7,311 nucleotides of DNA, taken from the NCBI GenBank assembly GCA_946183765.1, contig CAMHDC010000060.1:1-7311 (forward strand), read 5' to 3'. The number at the start of each line of letters is the position of its first letter. Positions within the stretch are counted from its first letter, which is position 1. The DNA comes from an uncultured Clostridia bacterium. GTDB taxonomy: Bacteria; Bacillota; Clostridia; Christensenellales; CAG-138. A program made the position numbers and the translations under genes. The notes below the pieces were generated by a model. That model was not told the origin of the DNA. It did not search any database and worked only from the letters and a program-made list of their open reading frames with translations. Of the stretch, positions 1-5,875 are shown one piece after another.

Positions 1-80
1 ACGCCCCCTGGGAGATCATCTCCAAGGCGGACCTGTACGAGGCCGTGAAAGCCTACCATGCCTTCCTGCTGAACGCGTGA
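1..80 (+). CDS. C-terminal fragment of a probable M18 family aminopeptidase
   Basis: Only the last 25 codons are present, read in the frame starting at position 3 and ending at TGA 78-80. The tail reads APWEIISKADLYEAVKAYHA followed by FLLNA. In clostridial M18 (aspartyl aminopeptidase / aminopeptidase I type) enzymes the chain ends with a metal-binding His in a (M)HAP[FWY]E.xSKxDxY motif and a short helix, and this fragment fits. The two bases before it, AC, are compatible with the missing His codon CAC. The family is cytoplasmic, uses two zinc ions and removes N-terminal residues from peptides. The next gene starts 29 nt downstream on the same strand with no terminator between, so the two are probably co-transcribed. 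The assignment rests on a short tail recognised from memory. Another helical-tailed peptidase cannot be excluded. Confidence 0.62.
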   Translation, partial: APWEIISKADLYEAVKAYHAFLLNA

Positions 81-94
81 GGCCATCTCCATTT

Positions 95-101
95 GGAAAG
101 G
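95..101 (+). promoter_or_regulatory. Ribosome binding site that fixes the M13 peptidase start
   Basis: GGAAAGG lies 8 nt upstream of the ATG at 110. This favours that ATG over the in-frame GTG at 77, which overlaps the stop codon of the preceding gene and has no purine-rich site at a suitable distance. Confidence 0.7.
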
Positions 102-109
102 AAAAGCAC

Positions 110-2020
110 ATGAGCACGGAGAATACCACTGTTCGGATACAGGACGATCTGTATCAATACGTCAACGGCGAATGGCTGAAGACAGCCGTGATCCCGGCCG
201 ACAAGCCCATGACCGGCGGCTTCGCTTCCCTGGACGAGGATGTGGAAAAGCTGCTGATGTCGGACTTTGCGAAGTTCGCCAAGGGGGAGGAGCAGCCCGA
301 TCTGCCGATCCTGGAGGACGCCGTCCGCTTGTATCGGAAGGCCATGGACGCCGATGCCCGCACCGAGGCCGGCATGAAGCCCCTGTATCCGCTGCTTCGG
401 AAGATCAAGAGCATCGGCACGGTGGCGGAGTTCAACGAAAGCATCCTCGATCTCTTTTACGCGCGCGCGGAGTTCCCGTATAAACTGGAGGTCATGGAGG
501 ACTGGAAGGACACCTCCCGCTATGCGCTCGCCATCATGGATCCGGATCTTTTGCTTCCGGATACCTCCTACTACGACAAGCCCGTCATGAAGTTCTACAT
601 GATGATGCTGCTCAAGAAGATGGCGAAAAGCTTGCTCAAGTACTCCGAGCTGACGCCGAAGGAGCAGAAGCAGTACCTCAGGGACACCATCGCCTTTGAC
701 GATCTGCTTCGCCGGAAGGCCTTAAGCAGCAGGGAGTATGCGGATTATTACAAGCTGTATAATCCCATGTCCGCCGAAGACGTGTATAAGCTCTCGGGCG
801 ATTTCGGCCTCAGGGGACTTGTCCAAAAGCTCTACGGCGACGGCGCGCCCTCGATGATCGCGGCATCCAATCCCCGTTTTCTGGAGGCCTTCCAGGATAT
901 CTTCAACGAGAAGAACTTCCCGCTGTTCATCCATTGGAGCTATGTTAGGACCATCTACAAGTTCGCTTCCGACCTTTCGCCGGAGATCTACGCGATCTCC
1001 AGTCAGTATCTCAACAAGCTGATGGGGATTAAGGCGATGCCGCCGCTTGAGAAGCAGGCGTACCGGTTCGTTTCCGGCTTGTTCGACCAGCCCGTCGGCG
1101 TGTATTACGGCCGGAAGTACTTTGGGGAGGCGGCCAAAGCCGACATCACCTCCATCGTCAAAAAGATCATCGAGACCTACGAGGAGCGCATCCGCAAGAA
1201 CGATTTTCTCGCCGCGGAAACGAAGGAGAAGGCCATCCTGAAGCTTTCCAGCATCAAGGTCAAGATGGGGTATCCCGACAACTACGACCCCTTCTTCGAC
1301 ACGCTGAAGGTGGACGAGGCCGATCCGTTCTTCGACGCCGTGCAAAAGATCCGGCTCAGGAAAATGAAGCGGGAGTTTGAAAAGCTGAACAAACCCACGG
1401 ACCGGAGCGAGTGGCAGATGCCCGGGCACATGGTCAACGCCTGCTACGATCCCTTCAAGAACGACATCACCTTCCCCGCGGCGATCCTGCAGAAGCCCTT
1501 CTATTCCGTGGATCAGAAGATCGAGGAGAACCTGGGCGGCATCGGCGCGGTCATAGGCCACGAGATCTCCCACGCCTTCGACAACAACGGCGCCCACTTC
1601 GACGAGAACGGCAACCTGTTCGACTGGTGGAAGGAGGAGGACTTCAAGACCTTCGAGGGGCTGACGAAGGGCATGACGGAGCAGTTCGACGGGATTCCCT
1701 TCCACGGCGGCAAGGTCAACGGCGGTCTGGTGGTGTCTGAGAACATCGCGGACGACGGCGGCATGGCTGTGACCATCGAGATCATGCACACCCTGGACGA
1801 TCCCGATTTCAAGGCCTACTTCCTCAACTGGGGTCGCATCTGGTGTATGAAGGCGAAGGAGAGCTTCCAGAAGCTCCTGCTCACCATGGACGTGCACTCC
1901 CCCGCCGAGCTCCGGGCCAACATGATGCCGCGGAACTTCGGCGAATGGTACGAAGCCTTCGACGTGAAGCCCACCGACAAAATGTACCTGCCGGAGGACA
2001 AGCGCATCATCATCTGGTAA
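110..2020 (+). CDS. pepO: M13 family zinc endopeptidase, cytoplasmic PepO type
   Basis: This 636-residue protein is close in length to lactococcal PepO and covers the whole M13 (neprilysin) family. It begins with the usual DDLYQYVNGEWL segment near residue 10 and has no signal peptide or membrane anchor, so it should be cytoplasmic and cleave oligopeptides internally. Visible catalytic features are the substrate-binding NACYDP at 443-448, HEISH at 484-488 (two zinc-binding His and the catalytic Glu), and ENIADDGG at 544-551 (third zinc ligand Glu544, supporting Asp548). DVHSPAELR holds His596 and Arg602, matching neprilysin His711 and Arg717 in spacing. The C-terminus keeps the final Trp but reads IIIW where extracellular members have a Cys-containing CxxW, consistent with a reducing compartment. 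No key residue is missing. It probably shares a transcript with the upstream aminopeptidase gene, and together they would digest imported peptides. Start chosen from the ribosome binding site and family N-terminus. The gene symbol is by analogy with PepO. Confidence 0.93.
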   Translation: MSTENTTVRIQDDLYQYVNGEWLKTAVIPADKPMTGGFASLDEDVEKLLMSDFAKFAKGEEQPDLPILEDAVRLYRKAMDADARTEAGMKPLYPLLRKIKSIGTVAEFNESILDLFYARAEFPYKLEVMEDWKDTSRYALAIMDPDLLLPDTSYYDKPVMKFYMMMLLKKMAKSLLKYSELTPKEQKQYLRDTIAFDDLLRRKALSSREYADYYKLYNPMSAEDVYKLSGDFGLRGLVQKLYGDGAPSMIAASNPRFLEAFQDIFNEKNFPLFIHWSYVRTIYKFASDLSPEIYAISSQYLNKLMGIKAMPPLEKQAYRFVSGLFDQPVGVYYGRKYFGEAAKADITSIVKKIIETYEERIRKNDFLAAETKEKAILKLSSIKVKMGYPDNYDPFFDTLKVDEADPFFDAVQKIRLRKMKREFEKLNKPTDRSEWQMPGHMVNACYDPFKNDITFPAAILQKPFYSVDQKIEENLGGIGAVIGHEISHAFDNNGAHFDENGNLFDWWKEEDFKTFEGLTKGMTEQFDGIPFHGGKVNGGLVVSENIADDGGMAVTIEIMHTLDDPDFKAYFLNWGRIWCMKAKESFQKLLLTMDVHSPAELRANMMPRNFGEWYEAFDVKPTDKMYLPEDKRIIIW

Positions 2021-2033
2021 CGATCATCCGATA

Positions 2034-2065
2034 AAAAGCCGCCGGGCGATGACCCGGCGGCTTTT
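2034..2065. terminator. Bidirectional intrinsic terminator between convergent genes
   Basis: A perfect 13-bp inverted repeat (arms AAAAGCCGCCGGG and CCCGGCGGCTTTT) encloses a 6-nt loop. The A-run on the left and T-run on the right give a U-tract in both directions. It sits 13 nt after the M13 peptidase stop and 10 nt after the stop of the opposing M4 protease gene, so one hairpin can end both transcripts. Confidence 0.93.
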
Positions 2066-2075
2066 CTCGTTTTCG

Positions 2076-5000
2076 TTATTGGGCGTACTTTTTCAGGAGC
2101 GTGGCGTGGACCTTGCAGAGGAATTCCAGATTCTCCGTTCGCACCGGGGTGCTGGCCAGGGGGAAGTTGGTCCGCTGGGAGGCCCGGACGTACTCCTCCG
2201 TGAACCGGATGCTGCCCAGGCAGGCGAGCAGGTCCGCGAACACGGACCCGTACCGGTCCTCCGGCGCCATGACGCCGCCCAGGTCGAAGGCCGTGTAGAA
2301 GGAGTAGCTGCCGAAGGAACGGGTCACGTCCAGATTCACCAAAGCGGAGGTGAGGGTGAGGTAGCAGGGGTCGCCGAATTCGGAGTCGCAATGGAGGAGG
2401 CAGGCCGACTCCACCGCGTCGTTCCAGTTCCGGGAGTAGTAGCCGTTGTAGTAGAAGCCGCCCAGGATGTTCACGTTGTACATGTCGTCGAAGTGCTTCT
2501 TCCCCTCGTAGTAGGCCTGATACTGGCCGCAGAAGTTCCAGCAGTTCACGATGCCGATCACGTCGATGGGGGAGGCCACGGGCCCGTTGCCGATGATCTC
2601 GTCCACGGAGGCCCACACCCGGCGCGCGCTTTCGGACCGATGGAGGGGCGCCATGTAGTTGTAGTAGAACAGCTGGGTGCTCCGGTCGTTGGGGTCGTAG
2701 AGCTTGATGCCCCAGGCGGCGTAATCGCCCACGGTCTCGAACTTCCAGCCCTTGGGCATGAGCATGGAGAAGTAGCCGCCGTCGTATTCCACCAGCTCCA
2801 GATCGGCGTACCTGACGGCGGGCTTTTCCGAGGTGCCCGCGAGCCTGGTCACGCCCCCGTCGGTGACGGTGACGGTGGCAAGGGTCCCGCCGCTGGTGCT
2901 CCAGCCCTTGGCGGTGTAGACGTAGCTCGTGACCTTGTCGTCGATGAGGGTGGCGAACCGGACCTGATACTTGCCCGCGGGGAGCAGCAGGCTCACCACG
3001 CCGTTGGTATCCGGGATGCCCATGGTCATGCTGTTCTTCTCGTTATAGAAGTAGGCCTGGGCGATGGCTTTGGCGATCTTCTCGTCGGTCTCGAAGGTGA
3101 CCCGGCCGTAGCCCTTCTTGGTGGCGTTGAGGTAGCTTTCGTTCCAGTTTTCGTTGAGCCCGGCCGCTTCGAAGGCCTTGTTCAGGGCGGGGCCGAACTC
3201 CGTCAGCATGCCGTTGATCTTCAAGGCGAAGAGCAGGGCGCCGTGGAGGTCCTGATAGTCGGACCGGGGGTTGATGATCTCGATGGAGGTGAGCCACATG
3301 GAGATCTGCTGCTCGTAGCTCATGCCCGTCTGATCCATGAGATAGGCGATATGGCCCACCAGGGAGTTGTTGTAGTGGACGCCGCCGTAGTCGTTGAGGT
3401 CGAAGTTGGGGTTCAGCACCGGGGCCCGGTAGTAGGCGTCGCCCACGTAGGCGGGCTGCTGGCACTCGTTGGGGTCCCCCAGATTCCGCTGATGCTTGCC
3501 GCTGCGCTCCTCGTAGAGCCAGGCCCGATCGGCGGTGTAGTCCAGGCTCATCTCCGCCAGGTTCCCCATGATGTCGCTGTAGCTTTCGTTGATGGCGCCG
3601 GGCTCGTTCTGGTAGAAGATGCCCTGGATGGAATTGCTGGTGACGCCGTGGGTGTACTCGTGGCCGCACACGTCCACGCAGTCGCTGGAATGGTTGGCGT
3701 CGGACACGGCGAAGCTGGCCCAGCCCTTGTTGATGCCGTAGTAGCAGCAGTTGTCGATGGGGTTGCCGTCCTTATCGCAGTAGCCCACGGTGACCAGGAT
3801 GGGGGTGCCGAAGCCGTCCACCGACCGGATGCCGTGGCTGAGATAGAAGTCGTACATGATGCTGTAGTTGGCGTAGGCCAGCAGGTTGTTGTCGCTCCAG
3901 CCGTCGATGGTGTCGCTGGTGACGAAGTTGACGATGTAGTTCCTGAATTCGAAATCGTAGTACCGGGCCACGGCGATCTTGCGGCTGGGGTCCATGAGAT
4001 AGTATTTCCTGTCCCGGGGATTGTAGCTCACGGGCACGCTGAGCTCCCGGGAGGTGCCGTCCTGGAGCTGCACCGTCTTGGTCAGGGTCTGCACCTGCAT
4101 GCCCTCGAAGTAGTGGCTGTTGTCGATGAAGTCGCCGCCGGGGGAGGCGAAGGAGGTGGCGGGCATGATGTTGATATAGGTCCCGTCCGTGGCCACCAGG
4201 TGCTCGTAGTAGGGGATGTCGAAGGCGGGGTTGGCGTCCGGGTTGTTGGTGTAAACGATGTAGCAGTTGACGACGATGTCGTTATAAGGCACGGCCATGA
4301 GCACCGTCTGCTCCGGGTAGTAGGTGAGATCGTATTTGGCGAACCGCTTCTTCACGATATCCAGCGCCTGCTCCTTGGTGATCTTCGGTTCCTGGGAGGC
4401 GGTGCCCACGTTGGGCACGAAGGAGCAGGAGAGCCCCGCCGTGTAGCCCTCCGGGTCCACCACGACCCGCAATGTGGCGTAGCGCAGGGTGACACCGCCG
4501 TAGCGCTGCTGGTAGGTGTAGAAGGTGTAGCCCGTGTTGTTGGTCTCGGAGTAGACGGCGAAGAAGTCGCAGCCCTTGGAGAGCCCCAGCAGAGCGGCCA
4601 TGCCCTGGATGGACTTGACGCCGTCCTCCACGTTCTCCACCTTCTCCGCGTAGTACTTGCCCACCAGAGTGCTGAGATACCCTTCGTTGGTGTAGATGTC
4701 GATGACCGTGGCGCCCGGGTTCATGGCCTGGATGTCGTCCATGGTCAGCTGCTTGGGCATCTGGCTGGACGGGCCGGACAGGACGCCGCTGCCCGCGCCG
4801 CTGCTCTGCGCTTCGGACGGGGCGAAGGGGTCCGCTTCCGCCGGCGGCTCCATCTGATCCAGCAGGGAATCGGGATCGGCGGTAATGACCAGCTCCGAGG
4901 TCACGAAGTCGTCCCCGTCTTCCGCCTCCTTTTCATATTCGACGGAGTAGCCGGTGCCCTCGTCGTAGGTGGTCTTGCTCAGATCGTCGCCTTCCTCCGC

Positions 5001-5081
5001 CCGGGCGGGCAGGGGGGAGAGGGGCAGCAGCAGGGCGAGGACCAGCAGCAGGGCAAGGATGCGCAGCAGGCGATGCTTCAT
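2076..5081 (-). CDS. Secreted thermolysin-family (M4) metalloprotease with an unassigned C-terminal domain
   Basis: This 1001-residue preproenzyme is far longer than the usual 500-600 residues of M4 precursors. Residues 1-28 form a signal peptide: basic start, Leu-rich core, ARA cleavage site. An acidic Ser/Pro-rich stretch (29-105) precedes an FTP-like propeptide (about 110-225, with QQRYGGVTL near 191) and a PepSY-like part (about 232-305). The M4 core follows: HEYTH at 474-478, Glu499 in GAINESYSDI as third zinc ligand, Tyr490 equivalent to thermolysin Tyr157, and His569 in GGVHYNNS as the transition-state His. A beta-rich segment at about 657-750 (GVVSLLLPAGKYQVRF) looks like a carboxypeptidase-regulatory or Cna-B-type sandwich. 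Residues about 755-1001 are rich in Tyr, Trp and Cys and match nothing I can name. There is no LPXTG, so release into the medium is likely. An AAGGAA-type ribosome binding site lies 8 nt before the ATG. The role is extracellular proteolysis. The catalytic assignment is firm; the domain limits are estimates. Confidence 0.93.
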   Translation of the reverse strand: MKHRLLRILALLLVLALLLPLSPLPARAEEGDDLSKTTYDEGTGYSVEYEKEAEDGDDFVTSELVITADPDSLLDQMEPPAEADPFAPSEAQSSGAGSGVLSGPSSQMPKQLTMDDIQAMNPGATVIDIYTNEGYLSTLVGKYYAEKVENVEDGVKSIQGMAALLGLSKGCDFFAVYSETNNTGYTFYTYQQRYGGVTLRYATLRVVVDPEGYTAGLSCSFVPNVGTASQEPKITKEQALDIVKKRFAKYDLTYYPEQTVLMAVPYNDIVVNCYIVYTNNPDANPAFDIPYYEHLVATDGTYINIMPATSFASPGGDFIDNSHYFEGMQVQTLTKTVQLQDGTSRELSVPVSYNPRDRKYYLMDPSRKIAVARYYDFEFRNYIVNFVTSDTIDGWSDNNLLAYANYSIMYDFYLSHGIRSVDGFGTPILVTVGYCDKDGNPIDNCCYYGINKGWASFAVSDANHSSDCVDVCGHEYTHGVTSNSIQGIFYQNEPGAINESYSDIMGNLAEMSLDYTADRAWLYEERSGKHQRNLGDPNECQQPAYVGDAYYRAPVLNPNFDLNDYGGVHYNNSLVGHIAYLMDQTGMSYEQQISMWLTSIEIINPRSDYQDLHGALLFALKINGMLTEFGPALNKAFEAAGLNENWNESYLNATKKGYGRVTFETDEKIAKAIAQAYFYNEKNSMTMGIPDTNGVVSLLLPAGKYQVRFATLIDDKVTSYVYTAKGWSTSGGTLATVTVTDGGVTRLAGTSEKPAVRYADLELVEYDGGYFSMLMPKGWKFETVGDYAAWGIKLYDPNDRSTQLFYYNYMAPLHRSESARRVWASVDEIIGNGPVASPIDVIGIVNCWNFCGQYQAYYEGKKHFDDMYNVNILGGFYYNGYYSRNWNDAVESACLLHCDSEFGDPCYLTLTSALVNLDVTRSFGSYSFYTAFDLGGVMAPEDRYGSVFADLLACLGSIRFTEEYVRASQRTNFPLASTPVRTENLEFLCKVHATLLKKYAQ

Positions 5082-5132
5082 AGAGGGTGCTTCCTTTCTG
5101 GATCGTGGGGGATTATATATTCCTACATCTTA

Positions 5133-5161
5133 ACTATAATACGAAAGTCCGCCCGAAACAA
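5133..5161 (-). promoter_or_regulatory. Predicted sigma-A promoter of the M4 protease gene
   Basis: On the minus strand, TTGTTT (5156-5161) is the -35 and TATAGT (5133-5138) the -10, with a 17-nt spacer. Transcription would begin near 5126 and give a leader of about 45 nt before the ATG. A second minus-strand TATAAT at 5112-5117 is a possible alternative -10 but has no good -35. Confidence 0.55.
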
Positions 5162-5181
5162 GGGGGGTCCCCTTCCCTTGT
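5158..5181. repeat. Operator-like inverted repeat between divergent promoters
   Basis: Perfect 7-bp arms ACAAGGG (5158-5164) and CCCTTGT (5175-5181) flank a 10-nt centre. Each arm overlaps the TTG of one predicted -35 element: the minus-strand one at 5156-5161 and the plus-strand one at 5178-5183. The placement would suit a dimeric regulator acting on both genes. Part of the symmetry follows simply from two -35 boxes facing away from each other, so binding by a regulator is an inference. A nearby direct repeat, AAGGGGGG at 5160-5167 and 5188-5195, also brackets the plus-strand -35. Confidence 0.4.
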
Positions 5182-5206
5182 CAGAAAAAGGGGGGCGTGG
5201 TATACT
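5178..5206 (+). promoter_or_regulatory. Strong predicted extended -10 sigma-A promoter for the membrane protein gene
   Basis: TTGTCA (5178-5183) and TATACT (5201-5206) are separated by exactly 17 nt, and TGG directly before the -10 supplies the extended TGn element. Transcription should begin near 5213, about 24 nt before the ATG at 5237. The spacer contains a run of six G. Confidence 0.75.
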
Positions 5207-5222
5207 GTATCCATCCTTTTCC

Positions 5223-5228
5223 AGGAGG
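5223..5228 (+). promoter_or_regulatory. Consensus ribosome binding site that fixes the membrane protein start
   Basis: AGGAGG lies 8 nt before the ATG at 5237. It rules out the longer in-frame start at 5087, which lies upstream of the predicted promoter and would run through the intergenic control region. Confidence 0.85.
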
Positions 5229-5236
5229 CAACAAGA

Positions 5237-5806
5237 ATGGTCCCATCCGCCGTCGTCAATGAAGCCATCGTGTTCTGCACCGTTCTGGCCATGCGCGGCC
5301 TCGTTCGGCGCACGCCCAAGGAGAAGCTGCCGGAAAGCTTCCGCTATTTCACCGTCCTCTCCAACCTGTTCTGCGCCTTGACGGCCCTGATCCTGCTCGT
5401 CGCGGAGCTCTTCGGGGCCATGCCCGCCTGGGCGGTGGTCCTCAAATACGTGGGCACCGCCGCCGTGGCCGTGACCCTCTGCACCGTGTTCCTCTACCTG
5501 CTGCCGGCGACGAGGAGCCTGGAGGGGCTCCTGGGCAGCATACCGGAGACCGTCATGCACCTGATCACCCCCGTCCTGGCCATCCTTTCCTTCCTCGGCT
5601 TCGAGAAGGGGGCCATGAGCGCCTGGGCCATCCCCCTGGCCGTTCTGCCCGTGCTCCTTTACGGCTGGCTGTACCTCAACCGGGTGGTCATGGCCGGCGC
5701 CTGGCGGGATTTCTACGGCTTCAACAAGGGCGGCAAGTGGAAGCTGAGCTTCTCTCTCATGGCCGCCGGCGCGGTCCTCATCGCCGTGCTGCTGTGGCGG
5801 CTGTGA
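5237..5806 (+). CDS. Six-helix membrane protein, probable Pr6Pr / AIG1-FAR-17a-like
   Basis: This 189-residue protein has six hydrophobic segments, at about 5-21, 39-60, 63-90, 105-122, 128-147 and 170-187, and no signal peptide cleavage site. Two polar motifs stand out: YFTVLSN at 37-43, at the start of helix 2, and VMHLITP at 106-112, at the start of helix 4. Bacterial Pr6Pr-type proteins and the eukaryotic AIG1/ADTRP group are also small multi-helix proteins with a conserved membrane Thr and His. In AIG1 and ADTRP these form a threonine-hydrolase site acting on fatty-acid esters of hydroxy fatty acids. Thr39 and His108 are candidates for the same pair, but this is inference from motif and topology. 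DFYGFN at 158-163 lies in the loop before the last helix. It has its own promoter, is divergent from the secreted protease gene, and is convergent with the permease gene. Function is unassigned; the family call is from pattern memory. Confidence 0.6.
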   Translation: MVPSAVVNEAIVFCTVLAMRGLVRRTPKEKLPESFRYFTVLSNLFCALTALILLVAELFGAMPAWAVVLKYVGTAAVAVTLCTVFLYLLPATRSLEGLLGSIPETVMHLITPVLAILSFLGFEKGAMSAWAIPLAVLPVLLYGWLYLNRVVMAGAWRDFYGFNKGGKWKLSFSLMAAGAVLIAVLLWRL

Positions 5807-5827
5807 CAGAGGATCGTCCTTCGGCGC

Positions 5828-5855
5828 AAAAAGAGAGCCCTTCTCGGGCTCTCTT
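5828..5855 (-). terminator. Intrinsic terminator of the nucleobase permease gene
   Basis: A perfect 10-bp stem (5831-5840 AAGAGAGCCC with 5846-5855) closes a 5-nt loop. On the minus strand it is followed by five T (complement of 5828-5832) and begins 20 nt after the permease stop codon. On the plus strand the stem ends in TT, with a TTTT six bases further on. It may therefore stop the convergent membrane protein transcript as well, but less cleanly. Confidence 0.88.
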
Positions 5856-5875
5856 CGCAGTTTTGGGGCTGTTGC

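Noticed and set aside
77..109. Upstream GTG start for the M13 gene, overlapping the previous stop codon
   Set aside because: There is no suitable ribosome binding site for it. The extra 11 residues do not resemble the family N-terminus, while the ATG at 110 has GGAAAGG 8 nt upstream.
722..1897. 391-codon open frame on the minus strand inside the M13 gene
   Set aside because: The Val/Leu/His/Asp-rich translation without motifs is the mirror of the M13 coding frame, which contains HEXXH, ENxAD and other family residues in order.
5112..5140. ATTATA (5112-5117) and TATAAT (5135-5140), 17 nt apart, as a second pair of overlapping divergent promoters
   Set aside because: Each has a perfect -10 hexamer, but the hexamer at the -35 distance is ATTATA, a poor match. 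Better spaced promoters exist nearby, and AT-rich leader sequence explains these hexamers.
5087..5236. N-terminal extension of the six-helix membrane protein from 5087
   Set aside because: It would translate the promoter region. The AGGAGG at 5223-5228 and the promoter at 5178-5206 both indicate the ATG at 5237.
2049..5381. Open frame of 1110 codons on the plus strand, antisense to the M4 protease gene
   Set aside because: Its translation is a low-complexity Val/Gly/His/Ala/Glu mix with no recognisable motif, as expected opposite a GC-rich gene. It also runs through the terminator arm, the divergent promoters and into another gene. The opposite strand encodes a complete M4 enzyme with all catalytic residues.
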